Shown here: piece by piece, positions 1-8,030 of the stretch
Layout: every line of letters begins with the position of its first letter
How positions within the stretch are numbered: the stretch's first letter is position 1
Origin: Prevotella sp.
GTDB taxonomy: Bacteria > Bacteroidota > Bacteroidia > Bacteroidales > Bacteroidaceae
Direction of reading: 5' to 3'
DNA length: 25,384 bases
Assembly (NCBI GenBank): GCA_016291915.1
Contig: JAEEZP010000151.1
Location: forward strand, 1-25,384
Notes under the pieces: model-generated
Databases searched by the model: none
Told to the model about the DNA's origin: nothing
The model's input: only the letters and a program-made list of their open reading frames with translations
Position numbers and translations under genes: made by a program

Positions 1-1859
1 ACATCCCAGAAGAGCATCTTACGGATGCGCTGTTCGGCTTCATCACTACCATCGATGACCATACCGAAACCACCGTTGATCACTTCTCCCCAGCCTACAC
101 CACCACCGTTGTGGATACTTACCCATGTGGCTCCACGGAAACTGTCACCGATGACGTTCTGCACAGCCATGTCGGCACAGAACTGTGAACCGTCATAGAT
201 ATTACTCGTTTCACGGAAGGGAGAGTCGGTACCTGATACATCATGGTGATCACGCCCCAAGACAACCGGACGGGTTATTTCACCCTTGCGGATAGCATCA
301 TTGAAAGCCAAGGCAATCTTCGTACGACCTTCAGCATCCGCATAGAGGATACGGGCCTGGGAACCTACCACGAGATGGTTCTTACCTGCCTCCTTGATCC
401 AATGGATGTTATCGTTCATCTGTCCTTGTATCTCTGCGGGAGCCTCCTTGCAGATCTCCTCCAGTACCTGTGCTGCCAACTTATCGGTCATCTCCAAGTC
501 TTTGGGGTCACCGGAAGAACAAACCCAACGGAACGGACCGAAGCCATAGTCGAAGAACATCGGACCCATGATATCCTGGACGTATGACGGATAACGGTAT
601 TTACCTGATGACTCACCGTCCTTCCAGATGTCAGCACCGGCACGACCGGCAGTCAGCAGGAAGGCATTACCATAGTCGAAGAAGTACATGCCCTTGGCAG
701 TGAGCTTGTTGATGGCAGCCACCTGTCGGCGCAGGGAAGCATATACCTTCTCCTTGAACAGTTCCGGCTCCTCAGCCATCATCCGTTTTGACTCCTCCAG
801 GGATTGTCCTACCGGGTAATAACCACCGGCAAAGGCATTGTGCAGGGATGTCTGGTCGCTACCTAAGTCAACACGGATATCCTCCTTTACCAAACGCTCC
901 CACAGGTCAACGATATTACCCACGTAGGCCATGGATACCGTTCGCTTCTCTTCAACAGCCTTACGGATAGCAGGAATCAGTTCGTCGAGGTTGTCATGCA
1001 ACTCATCCACCCAACCCTGCTCATAACGTTTAGTTGCAGCAAGGGGATTGATCTCTGCTACCACACTGACGGCACCAGCGATATTACCTGCTTTTGGTTG
1101 TGCACCCGACATACCACCCAATCCGGAAGATACAAACAAAGGATGTTGCTTACCTACCTTACGGGCAGCATTCAGGATTGTGATGGTTGTACCATGCACG
1201 ATACCTTGCGGACCTATATACATATAAGAACCGGCTGTCATCTGACCATATTGGCTCACACCGAGGGCATTGTCACGCTCCCAGTCGTCTGGTTTAGAGT
1301 AGTTGGGGATCACCATACCGTTGGTGACCACCACGCGTGGCGCATTCTTATGTGAGGGGAAGAGTCCTAAGGGATGTCCCGAATACATCACCAGTGTCTG
1401 CTCATCGGTCATCTCACTCAGGTATTTCATCACCAGACGATACTGTGCCCAGTTCTGGAAGACCGCACCATTACCACCATAAGTAATCAACTCGTGCGGG
1501 TGCTGTGCCACCGCCTTGTCCAAGTTGTTCTGGATCATCATCATGATAGCGGCAGCCTGCTCTGAACGGTGAGGATACTCGTCAATCGGACGGGCATACA
1601 TCTCATAACGAGGACGGAAGCGGTACATATAGATACGTCCGTACTTCTTCAGTTCCTCGGCAAACTCCAGTGCCAGTACGGCATGGAACTTCTTGGGGAA
1701 GTAACGCAAGGCATTGCGCAAGGCGAGTTTCTTCTCCTCTGCCGTGAGGATATCCTTTCTCTTCGGTGCATGGTTGATGGTAGTGTCATAAGCCTGTGGC
1801 TCTGGTAACACGTCAGGAATACCCATGCGGATATCTTTTACAAATTCTTCGTGTGTCAT
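1..1859 (-). CDS. hutU: Urocanate hydratase, 3' end outside window
   Basis: Converts urocanate to 4-imidazolone-5-propionate with a tightly bound NAD+, the second step of cytosolic histidine degradation. Reading down from the ATG at 1857-1859 gives about 619 codons with no stop, so the C-terminus lies outside the window. Recognisable segments are the N-terminal 'MTHEEFVKDIRMGIP', the glycine-rich 'LITYGGNGAVFQNW', the NAD-binding 'SSGLGGMSGAQPKAGNIAG' and 'FFDYGFGPFRWVCSSGDP' near the active site. It starts 14 bp after the ftcD stop, so the two are surely co-transcribed. The remaining hut genes (hutI, hutH) would be expected beyond the left edge. The length fits the long, roughly 670-residue form I recall for Bacteroidota. 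Family assignment is very secure. Confidence 0.96.
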   Translation of the reverse strand, partial: MTHEEFVKDIRMGIPDVLPEPQAYDTTINHAPKRKDILTAEEKKLALRNALRYFPKKFHAVLALEFAEELKKYGRIYMYRFRPRYEMYARPIDEYPHRSEQAAAIMMMIQNNLDKAVAQHPHELITYGGNGAVFQNWAQYRLVMKYLSEMTDEQTLVMYSGHPLGLFPSHKNAPRVVVTNGMVIPNYSKPDDWERDNALGVSQYGQMTAGSYMYIGPQGIVHGTTITILNAARKVGKQHPLFVSSGLGGMSGAQPKAGNIAGAVSVVAEINPLAATKRYEQGWVDELHDNLDELIPAIRKAVEEKRTVSMAYVGNIVDLWERLVKEDIRVDLGSDQTSLHNAFAGGYYPVGQSLEESKRMMAEEPELFKEKVYASLRRQVAAINKLTAKGMYFFDYGNAFLLTAGRAGADIWKDGESSGKYRYPSYVQDIMGPMFFDYGFGPFRWVCSSGDPKDLEMTDKLAAQVLEEICKEAPAEIQGQMNDNIHWIKEAGKNHLVVGSQARILYADAEGRTKIALAFNDAIRKGEITRPVVLGRDHHDVSGTDSPFRETSNIYDGSQFCADMAVQNVIGDSFRGATWVSIHNGGGVGWGEVINGGFGMVIDGSDEAEQRIRKMLFWD

Positions 1860-1873
1860 AATAGTTTATGGTA

Positions 1874-3577
1874 TTAGCTGTTAATAACTTTTTCTACAAT
1901 CTCGATAATCTCTGCCTCTTCCTGCTTAGCCTTGGCTATGAGTTCTTCAGCCTCAGCAATGAGTTTCTCGGCAGTAGCACGGTCTTTCAGGGAAGAAGCA
2001 TTGATCTTCACGTTCAGACCGGCACCTAATACAGCGGCACGTGCGGCAAGAGCACCTACGCCAGCATCGCTCACACTGTTAGGATTACCCTCTATGGCCA
2101 TGGCACGACAGATCTCAAACGTCTTGAACGATGCCTGCATGGTATGCAGCGGCACCTGTGTGGCAAAGAGTGTTGCATCTTGGATAGCCTGCGAGCGAAG
2201 CTGCTTCTCCTCATCGGTCTTCTTCGGCATGCCAAAGGCAGCCATGATACGGTTAAAAGCATCGGTATCCTCATCTACCAAATGCAGCATTTCGGTCTGC
2301 AGCTCCTGACCCTTGTCGGCCCAGTTGCTGAACTTCTCCCATTGGTCATCCCAACCAGCCTTATGACTGGAGAGGTTGGCCACCATCGTACCCAAGGCAG
2401 CTGCCAGGGCACCCATATAGGCAGAAATCGTGCCACCGCCGGGAGCCGCACTCTCACGGGAAGTCTCCTTAGAGAAGTCTTTTACCGTAAGATCAATCAA
2501 TTTGTTTCTCTTCTCTTTATCCTCCAACAGGAACTCAATGACCTTCTCACGAGGGTTGAATGGTTTGAGATCATCCAATCCCATGGAGTGAACAGCGATA
2601 TTGATGATATCCTCCTCTGGGATACCGGTTGAGCGCTGCTGTTTACGGAGGAAATATTTACCTGCCTCGATAAGTGTCCGTTTGGGCATCAATCCGACCA
2701 CCTCTGTGCCGGTTACGCGTATTCCTCTGTTCTGCGCACAGCGACAAACCTCGTCGAAGGCTACATGCAATGGGGTGACATTGATATTCGTGATATTCAT
2801 GGAAACCTGTGCGATGCCATACTCATCAATGAACCAGCCGATAGCCTTGGTACACTTCAAAGTACCCGGGCGCATAATGACATTACCCTGCTCATCTTTC
2901 TTGGGTTTGCCCACGATAGGATTACCCTCACGTACCGGACGCCCCTTCTCACGCACATCAAAGGCGATGGCATTGGCACGACGGGTAGAGGTAGTGTTCA
3001 GGTTGAAGTTGACTGCCAACAGGAAGTCACGAGCGCCAACAGCCGTACAACCTGTACGTGCCACCTGCTCATCCCAAGGACGGGCACCGAAGTCGGGTTT
3101 CTCTGCCTCAACGGTCATACGCTCTGCCAGTCCCTCACACTCGCCCTTCCTGCAGATGGCCAGGTTTTGGCGCTCCTCTGTATAGGCAGCGGCCTCATAG
3201 CAATAGCAAGGAACAGCTAATTCGTTGGCAATACGCTCAGCCAACTTACGTGCCAGTGCGGCACATTCCTCCAAGGTGATGCCCTCTACAGGGATCAACG
3301 GCAGCACATCGGTAGCTCCCATACGGGGATGGGCTCCGTGATGCTGACGCATATCTATCAGTTGTGCCGCTTTCTTAACAGCCTGATATGCAGCCTCTAC
3401 CACATCCTCAGGACTGCCTACGAAAGTGACTACGGTGCGGTTGGTAGCTTCTCCTGGATCAACATCCAGCAGTTCCACACCCTTTACTTTTGTTATCTCA
3501 CTTGTTATCTGGTTAATAACATCCATGTTGTGCCCCTCACTGAAATTGGGGACACACTCTACGAGTTGTCTTTTCAT
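1874..3577 (-). CDS. ftcD: Bifunctional glutamate formimidoyltransferase / formimidoyl-THF cyclodeaminase
   Basis: Moves the formimino group from N-formimino-glutamate to tetrahydrofolate and then deaminates it to 5,10-methenyl-THF, linking histidine breakdown to one-carbon metabolism. The 567-residue length matches the full fusion. The N-terminal transferase opens with 'VECVPNFSEG' (7-15) and has 'HHGAHPRMGATD' (79-90), whose His83 matches the catalytic His82 of mammalian FTCD. The middle FTCD domain runs to about residue 330. The cyclodeaminase domain begins near 355 and carries 'SAAPGGGTISA' (376-386). It is the first visible gene of a minus-strand operon with hutU. The start at 3577 is chosen because 'MKRQLVECVPNFSEG' is the family N-terminus. 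Confidence 0.97.
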   Translation of the reverse strand: MKRQLVECVPNFSEGHNMDVINQITSEITKVKGVELLDVDPGEATNRTVVTFVGSPEDVVEAAYQAVKKAAQLIDMRQHHGAHPRMGATDVLPLIPVEGITLEECAALARKLAERIANELAVPCYCYEAAAYTEERQNLAICRKGECEGLAERMTVEAEKPDFGARPWDEQVARTGCTAVGARDFLLAVNFNLNTTSTRRANAIAFDVREKGRPVREGNPIVGKPKKDEQGNVIMRPGTLKCTKAIGWFIDEYGIAQVSMNITNINVTPLHVAFDEVCRCAQNRGIRVTGTEVVGLMPKRTLIEAGKYFLRKQQRSTGIPEEDIINIAVHSMGLDDLKPFNPREKVIEFLLEDKEKRNKLIDLTVKDFSKETSRESAAPGGGTISAYMGALAAALGTMVANLSSHKAGWDDQWEKFSNWADKGQELQTEMLHLVDEDTDAFNRIMAAFGMPKKTDEEKQLRSQAIQDATLFATQVPLHTMQASFKTFEICRAMAIEGNPNSVSDAGVGALAARAAVLGAGLNVKINASSLKDRATAEKLIAEAEELIAKAKQEEAEIIEIVEKVINS

Positions 3578-3768
3578 ATTTGTATATTAAGGTAATTTTT
3601 AGTTGATAATTATCGAAACGCCCCAAAGAAATGCTAAGGGGTGTTTACAGTATTTGTATGTGGGTAAAAACAGAAGAGACTATGGATAGCGAACGCATCC
3701 AAGACTTCTCACAATAACAGAAAAATGTAAAGGTCCCATACAAATAATCGTTCGATAGATTTCGACGG

Positions 3769-3800
3769 CAAATATAGCATATTTATTTGATTATTACAAA
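3769..3800 (-). promoter_or_regulatory. Promoter of the hut operon, long leader
   Basis: On the minus strand a -33 TTTG (3797-3800) and a -7 TATATTTG (3769-3776) are separated by 20 bp, a full match to the Bacteroidota consensus. Transcription would start near 3763, leaving a leader of about 185 nt before ftcD. A short palindrome ATCGTTCGAT (3747-3756) lies just downstream of the predicted start and could be an operator. Another, GATAATTATC (3605-3614), lies near the ftcD start. Both regulatory roles are inference. Confidence 0.72.
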
Positions 3801-3846
3801 TATAATAATCTGAAAAATCATTAAATCACAAATAACCCGACTTATT

Positions 3847-3878
3847 CTTGGATTATTCATGAAAAACATTTATTTTTG
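3847..3878 (+). promoter_or_regulatory. Promoter of the DUF4251 lipoprotein gene
   Basis: A -33 CTTG (3847-3850) and a -7 TATTTTTG (3871-3878) are 20 bp apart. Transcription would begin near 3885, so the usable start codon is the ATG at 3930 rather than the GTG at 3894. This promoter and the hut promoter are divergent and share the 3578-3929 intergenic region, in which no other gene is seen. Confidence 0.65.
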
Positions 3879-3929
3879 CCTTGATATACCATTGTGTTAA
3901 CAACATCATCAATGAAAGATAAGGAACCT

Positions 3930-4454
3930 ATGAAAAAAATCATATTATCACTGGTAGCAGCACTTGTGCTTATCGGGTGCGCCACCACCATGGAGAATGG
4001 CGTGAAGATGACGAAGGCAGAGAGGAGAGCTCAGCAGATAGCGACGGTTAGAGAGGGGTTGGACAACCGATATTACTCCGTGGAGATCGACATGATGCAC
4101 CCGCAGAGATACCCCAGCAAACAGGTAAGCTTCGGCTACTCACTGACCATCCACGGCGACAGCATCTACTCTTATCTTCCTTATTTAGGAAGGGCTTACC
4201 GTGTGCCATACGGGGGCGGTAAGGCATTGCACTTTGAGGCTTTGATCGACGACTACAGGGAGGGATACCTGAAAGACAACCTGCGTAGGATTGAGATTCT
4301 CACCCACAATGAGGAGGACAGATATCTGTATGTGGTAGAGGTATTCGAGACAGGAAGTGCTTCTGTCTATGTGAGTTGTGAGAACCGTGAGCACATCCAT
4401 TACACAGGCGATATCGACATGGATCACAAACGGCCAAGTGATAAATTACGTTAA
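3930..4454 (+). CDS. DUF4251 family lipoprotein
   Basis: Predicted lipoprotein of 174 residues. Starting at 3930 gives a compact signal peptide 'MKKIILSLVAALVLIGC' with lipobox L-I-G-C. An upstream in-frame GTG (3894) only adds a charged, non-signal extension. The body has the hallmarks of Bacteroidota DUF4251 proteins: 'VSFGYSLTIHGDSIYSYLPYL', then 'GRAYRVPYGGGKALHF', a strand-rich middle and a C-terminal 'ASVYVSCENREHIHYTGDI'. These are envelope proteins of unknown function with a beta-rich fold. It is followed 103 bp later by the FMN-binding gene, which has its own promoter, so they need not be one operon. Confidence 0.83.
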   Translation: MKKIILSLVAALVLIGCATTMENGVKMTKAERRAQQIATVREGLDNRYYSVEIDMMHPQRYPSKQVSFGYSLTIHGDSIYSYLPYLGRAYRVPYGGGKALHFEALIDDYREGYLKDNLRRIEILTHNEEDRYLYVVEVFETGSASVYVSCENREHIHYTGDIDMDHKRPSDKLR

Positions 4455-4457
4455 TTC

Positions 4458-4490
4458 TTTCCGACCATATTAATATTATCGTTATCTTTG
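4458..4490 (+). promoter_or_regulatory. Promoter of the FMN-binding protein gene
   Basis: A -7 element TATCTTTG (4483-4490) is an exact match. An imperfect -33 TTTC (4458-4461) lies 21 bp upstream. The predicted start near 4496 leaves a leader of about 60 nt before the ATG at 4558. Confidence 0.6.
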
Positions 4491-4557
4491 CAGTCTAAAT
4501 GAAAAAAGACTGGCAAACGGTCGTTTATTATTAAGAATCAAATATAAAAGAATAACG

Positions 4558-4956
4558 ATGAAGAATCTATTGAAAATGATGCTGCTGTTTATGGCACTCT
4601 TAGGTGCACAGCAGATGAATGCACAGACGAAAGATGTCATGACAAAGAATAGCGACGGCACATATGTCGTCAATACGAAGACGCTCACCCCGAAGGTGAT
4701 CGGTTACCGTGGCACCACCCCACTGAACATCTATATCAAGAACGATAAGGTGGAGAAGATAGAGATGCAAAAGAATCAGGAAACCCCTAAGTATCTCACA
4801 CTGATCAAGAAAGACCTGTTGGGTAAGTGGAATGGCAAGAAGGTAAGCAAGGCAGTCAAGATGAAGGTCGATGCTGTTACTGGTGCTACCATGACGAGTG
4901 ACGCGGTAAAAGAAAACGTCAAGAAAGGTTTGGAGTATTATCAGAAGAACAAGTAG
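4558..4956 (+). CDS. Exported FMN-binding domain protein
   Basis: A 132-residue protein with a cleavable signal peptide (about 1-22, ending 'QQMNAQ') followed by a single FMN_bind domain (PF04205 type), as in NqrC/RnfG and small flavin carriers. The flavinylation motif is visible as 'VDAVTGATMTSDAV' (104-117). By analogy with NqrC, the FMN would be attached by ApbE through a phosphoester to Thr113. It therefore probably acts as a periplasmic one-domain electron carrier. No ApbE, reductase or membrane partner lies next to it, so the donor and acceptor are unknown. It stands alone between its own promoter and a strong terminator. Confidence 0.85.
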   Translation: MKNLLKMMLLFMALLGAQQMNAQTKDVMTKNSDGTYVVNTKTLTPKVIGYRGTTPLNIYIKNDKVEKIEMQKNQETPKYLTLIKKDLLGKWNGKKVSKAVKMKVDAVTGATMTSDAVKENVKKGLEYYQKNK

Positions 4957-4994
4957 TTGTATCTACTTGATCTTTTAAATGGTATGATAAATAT

Positions 4995-5022
4995 AATAAG
5001 GTGGGCTTCAGTCCACCTTATT
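4995..5022 (+). terminator. Rho-independent terminator after the FMN-binding gene
   Basis: A perfect 10-bp stem, AATAAGGTGG (4995-5004) with CCACCTTATT (5013-5022), encloses an 8-nt loop. It begins 38 bp after the stop and is followed by 'TGTTATCTG'. A-rich and T-rich stem ends make it usable in both directions. Confidence 0.82.
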
Positions 5023-5130
5023 TGTTATCTGTGAGGTTAGATGGAAACATACCTGTCTTCATCTATCTTAATAAAATGATGTTTTGAAGGAAGGACAATC
5101 TGTTACTTTTACCTATTTCCTCCAGAAATA

Positions 5131-5162
5131 TTTGCGTAATTCAGAAATATTTATTTAATTTG
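5131..5162 (+). promoter_or_regulatory. Promoter of the Rhs remnant
   Basis: A -33 TTTG (5131-5134) and a near-consensus -7 TTAATTTG (5155-5162) are 20 bp apart. The predicted start near 5169 excludes an upstream TTG at 5160 and supports translation from the ATG at 5196. Confidence 0.55.
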
Positions 5163-5195
5163 TTTGGGAATAATAAATTATTAAGCAAATTAAGC

Positions 5196-5570
5196 ATGAG
5201 ACATTTATTTATAGTTCTTTGTCTGCTGCTCATGGCTCCTGCTCTCTGCCACGCCCAGGGCAGTGTGGGCTACAGCTACGATGCCGCAGGCAACCGCATC
5301 AGCCGCACGATTATACTGAGCAGGAACATGGCGAAGCGGCAGAGCGCCAAGGCCATGGAAACCAGGGAATATACCGACAGGATATCCCTCGGTGAGATGC
5401 GCCTCTCGCCCAATCCCACACAGGGACTCGTCAAGGTTAGCATCACGGGCATGAGCAACGACAGCACGTCAGTGGCCTATACCTACAACCCGTACGGATG
5501 GGTAACGCAGGAGACGCGCTCGATTGCCGGGGAGAGTGACATCGTCTTCAACTATTCGTATGACAGCTAG
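5196..5570 (+). pseudogene. 5' fragment of an Rhs/YD-repeat gene
   Basis: 124 residues with a signal peptide 'MRHLFIVLCLLLMAPALCHA', then a YD-type repeat 'GYSYDAAGNRISRTI'. A T9SS-like 'MRLSPNPTQGLVKVSI' segment follows, then a second YD-like stretch 'VAYTYNPYGWVTQETRS' and 'FNYSYDS'. The TAG stop is created exactly where an imperfect inverted repeat begins (5570), and the Rhs core resumes only beyond the other arm (5787). Intact Bacteroidota Rhs proteins carry many more YD repeats between such an N-terminus and the core, so most of the gene appears deleted. The fragment may still be transcribed and exported. Whether it does anything alone is unknown. Confidence 0.7.
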
Positions 5571-5784
5571 ATCAAATCGGGACGGTTCTGAAATGATCTG
5601 TTCTGGATATTAGACAACTTACACGACTCACGGGTATCAGCTATGGAATTATTAATCGTTTAAAACATAAGAATAATAAGGATAGAATATGAAGAAATTG
5701 TTGACTATTATAACAAAACATTCAAGTAGACGACTCTCGGCAAATCCTGAAAACGGATCATTTGAGCACCGTCCCCGTTTGATC
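5570..5784. repeat. Inverted-repeat-bounded insert interrupting the Rhs gene
   Basis: Two 29-bp arms, 5570-5598 and 5756-5784, are inverted copies with 25 of 29 matches; both begin and end with GATC when read in the same orientation. They enclose 157 bp with no Rhs coding. The interior carries an ATG (5689) after an A-rich leader, opening a frame that runs into the Rhs core out of phase. The arms contain the motif AGAACCGTCCC (or its variant GCACCGTCCC). That motif also occurs at the ends of repeat copies at 8010-8021 and 9579-9590. Confidence 0.68.
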
Positions 5785-5789
5785 CGCAT

Positions 5790-6881
5790 GTGGTGGACAA
5801 CAACGGCAACGTCGTGCAGGAACTCTCATACGATGCCTGGGGAAGGCTGCGCGATCCTGCGACACAGCAGGTATATGCACAGGACGACATACCTGACCTG
5901 TTCCTCGGCCGTGGCTACACCGGTCATGAGCACCTGCCTTGGTTCGGCCTCGTCAACATGAACGCCCGCCTGTATGACCCCACACTCGGCAGGTTCCTCT
6001 CACCCGATCCGGAGGTATTGGACATGGAGGACCTGCAGTGTCTTAACCGATACACCTACTGCCTGAATAACCCGCTGGCGTATGTGGATCCCACGGGGGA
6101 GACTATATGGGTGACATACGACTGGACCGCCCAACAATATTTTGACCGAAACTACTGGAAAGGATATATTCAGATGAATTGGAACGATAATTTCTGGTGG
6201 TGGTTCGGAGAAGATGCATACGGTCATGGAGCTGTTTATTATAACGATGAAACCAATTACTTTATGAAATGGGTGGGTGACACCTTCTACAAGGTACATG
6301 GCGAGATGAGCTGGAAAAATACTTCATGGAACACCTATCCCGACTCTTCACAAACAGGTGCTGGTGGATATAGCGGAGGCGGAGGTGGATCCTCACGAGG
6401 CAGGACCGGGAATCATAATTCAACACTTAATACGATAAGAACGACAGCCTCTACATTAGGGAGTGTAAATGGAATCACAGAATATCATTATAACAACAAT
6501 ATTAAAACATCTCAAAAAAGCAAAGTTGTACACGAAATAAAGAAGAATCTTAAGAACAATTGTGATATCAAGATTAAAACAAAAACCAGTGATATTTATA
6601 ATAAGGCTATTCCAAAAGGGTTTAAGGTGGTGTCAAAGGGATTAACTGGCGCATCATTAATAATAGAAGGGGCAGATATTTGGAATAATGGTGTTAAACC
6701 ATCCAATGCACTCTCTTTAGGCGTTACTGCTATCGGAACTTTTACTTTACTACCTGTTTCATCTACGGTCGCTGCAACCATAGTAGTTGCGACAACACTT
6801 TATACAATTGTGGATGCAATTACAGGGGATGTAACAGGGAAATCTATCGGGGATCATATAGATGACTATTATGGATATTAG
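5790..6881 (+). CDS. Rhs core with variable C-terminal toxin tip (truncated gene)
   Basis: The frame starts at GTG 5790 with 363 residues and no signal peptide. It is open back only to 5766, so it is the 3' end of a larger gene. Residues 1-103 are the Rhs-associated core: 'VVDNNGNVVQELSYDAWGRL', 'NARLYDPTLGRFLSPDPEV', 'CLNRYTYCLNNPLAYVDPTG'. From residue 105 the sequence is unique: an aromatic-rich segment, a Gly/Ser linker near 193-203, a charged helical part, then a hydrophobic region 'ALSLGVTAIGTF...' (about 306-345) ending in 'TGKSIGDHIDDYYGY'. Base composition drops sharply to AT-rich near 6410, as expected at a swapped toxin tip. The hydrophobic hairpin and membrane-protein neighbours suggest membrane damage, but no toxin family is recognised. 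Confidence 0.78.
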   Translation: MVDNNGNVVQELSYDAWGRLRDPATQQVYAQDDIPDLFLGRGYTGHEHLPWFGLVNMNARLYDPTLGRFLSPDPEVLDMEDLQCLNRYTYCLNNPLAYVDPTGETIWVTYDWTAQQYFDRNYWKGYIQMNWNDNFWWWFGEDAYGHGAVYYNDETNYFMKWVGDTFYKVHGEMSWKNTSWNTYPDSSQTGAGGYSGGGGGSSRGRTGNHNSTLNTIRTTASTLGSVNGITEYHYNNNIKTSQKSKVVHEIKKNLKNNCDIKIKTKTSDIYNKAIPKGFKVVSKGLTGASLIIEGADIWNNGVKPSNALSLGVTAIGTFTLLPVSSTVAATIVVATTLYTIVDAITGDVTGKSIGDHIDDYYGY

Positions 6882-6936
6882 GGATTCCACCCAAGAATGA
6901 ATTAGATGATAAAAAAGACAAACATCATTTAAGAAT

Positions 6937-7371
6937 ATGAGTATAATAGATTATATAATATATCGTGCATACATGGGGATGTCACACCGTAAAGGAGAAT
7001 TAAGAGAAATAGGAGCTCATCGATATACATTAGCTGTCTGTGTGTGTCTGTTTTCTCCTCTCGTCTTTATTATATTAACACCATTTAACCTTAAGAATCA
7101 AGATGTTAATATAATTATTTCTTTGTTCATTTATATCATCTTTTTTTATTTATTTGAAAAAAAGTATGATGATAAGAAGATAGAGAAAATTATCATCACA
7201 TTTAAAAAAAAAGGAAGAAACAATTATATTTTAGGAAACACTACCTTTTTAGTCGTTGTTTTTCTTATATCCGTGCTTTTTTTTATCCTCAGTGTGCATT
7301 TCATCCATGTCGTAGCAGAAAAATACCAGCTAAATGGTATTTTCTATAGAATTTTTGATTCTTATGTTTAA
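6937..7371 (+). CDS. Candidate membrane immunity protein 1
   Basis: 144 residues, AT-rich and immediately downstream (55 bp) of the Rhs toxin tip, the usual place for the cognate immunity gene. It starts 'MSIIDYIIYRAYMG', then has three hydrophobic segments at about 29-49, 57-73 and 101-125. A short basic loop 'KKIEKIIITFKKKG' separates the last two. It is paralogous to the protein at 7442-7861: same length class, same 'MxIIDYxxxxAYR' opening, same order of segments and same basic loop. No known immunity family is recognised. The proposed role, protection of the inner membrane against the preceding tip, rests on position and topology only. Confidence 0.7.
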   Translation: MSIIDYIIYRAYMGMSHRKGELREIGAHRYTLAVCVCLFSPLVFIILTPFNLKNQDVNIIISLFIYIIFFYLFEKKYDDKKIEKIIITFKKKGRNNYILGNTTFLVVVFLISVLFFILSVHFIHVVAEKYQLNGIFYRIFDSYV

Positions 7372-7375
7372 ATAA

Positions 7376-7432
7376 CTAATGACTGGGAATAGTATAGTAG
7401 ATGAAAAGATAGATTGGAGATACGACTTTTAA
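7376..7432 (+). pseudogene. C-terminal toxin remnant upstream of immunity 2
   Basis: A short open stretch ends in 'TGNSIVDEKIDWRYDF' and stops at 7430-7432, 9 bp before the next ATG. The intact toxin tip upstream ends 'TGKSIGDHIDDYYGY', with TG-SI-D-ID and a terminal aromatic cluster in common. I read it as the last codons of a related toxin whose body has been lost. It is too short for a statistical claim by eye. Confidence 0.5.
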
Positions 7433-7441
7433 TGAATTATT

Positions 7442-7861
7442 ATGAGAATAATAGATTATCTTTTTTTTATGGCTTATAGGACTTTTCGTAAAAAGGATTC
7501 AGTTGATAGAAGTATTAGGTATTTAACAATTATTGTCAGTTGTTTGTTATGGCCTATTTCTCTTTTAACAGGTGTGCTGTTAAGTAATATGTTTCTTTTA
7601 AATGTAACAATAATACCTCCATTGGGATTGTATTTCATTAGTTTCTTCTATTTCAATTATAGATATAATTATAAAGATTCAATGATCAAAATGATTAACA
7701 ATTACAAAGGAAAAGGAAATTTAAAAATAAATATACTAATAAGTGTTCTTTTATTTATTGCGGGGTGTTTCTTTATTATATCCACAATTTGGGTTAGAAG
7801 AATTTGTGATTATTATAATTTGGCCCCCCGTTGCGAGGGATTTGCAATCCCTCGCAAATAA
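7442..7861 (+). CDS. Candidate membrane immunity protein 2 (orphan paralogue)
   Basis: 139 residues starting 'MRIIDYLFFMAYRTF'. It has three predicted membrane segments (about 27-49, 53-75 and 98-121) and a basic loop 'MIKMINNYKGKG' like that of the protein at 6937-7371. It follows a toxin-tail remnant rather than a complete toxin, so it looks like an orphan immunity gene. Its last residues, 'APRCEGFAIPRK', and the TAA stop are encoded by the palindromic repeat that starts at 7832. The native C-terminus was therefore probably replaced when the repeat arrived. Composition is strongly AT-rich, unlike the housekeeping genes in the window. Confidence 0.68.
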   Translation: MRIIDYLFFMAYRTFRKKDSVDRSIRYLTIIVSCLLWPISLLTGVLLSNMFLLNVTIIPPLGLYFISFFYFNYRYNYKDSMIKMINNYKGKGNLKINILISVLLFIAGCFFIISTIWVRRICDYYNLAPRCEGFAIPRK

Positions 7862-8030
7862 ATATGAAGCATTTGTAATGCGTAGAATATGAATAATGAT
7901 ATGAGATCTATTTCAAGCCATGCTAAAACCATGAGGGGGGGCGGGATTGCAAATCCCTATACTCAGCACATCGGGATAACATATCATGATGAACAGAAAA
8001 AATGAATCACAGAACCGTCCCACTGATCCC
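7832..8030. repeat. Composite palindromic repeat, copy 1
   Basis: About 199 bp, nearly identical to copy 2 (9401-9599) and partly to copy 3 (10119-10265). It contains a perfect 11-bp hairpin, TGCGAGGGATT (7832-7842) with AATCCCTCGCA (7846-7856). A small GCATT/AATGC hairpin, GGGATT-GCA-AATCCC and a degenerate ATCGGGATA palindrome follow. It ends with CAGAACCGTCCCACTGATCCC-like sequence. It lies between immunity genes and probably served as a recombination or insertion unit. Confidence 0.85.

Noticed and set aside
1932..3595. Several long plus-strand frames opposite ftcD
   Set aside because: ftcD covers the region fully with recognised domains; the others have no family features and are compositional shadows.
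5689..5961. Frame starting MKKLLTIITKHSSRR that runs into the Rhs core
   Set aside because: The start context is plausible, but the frame is out of phase with the Rhs core and yields a Ser/Thr-rich peptide without family features. Kept only as part of the insert description.
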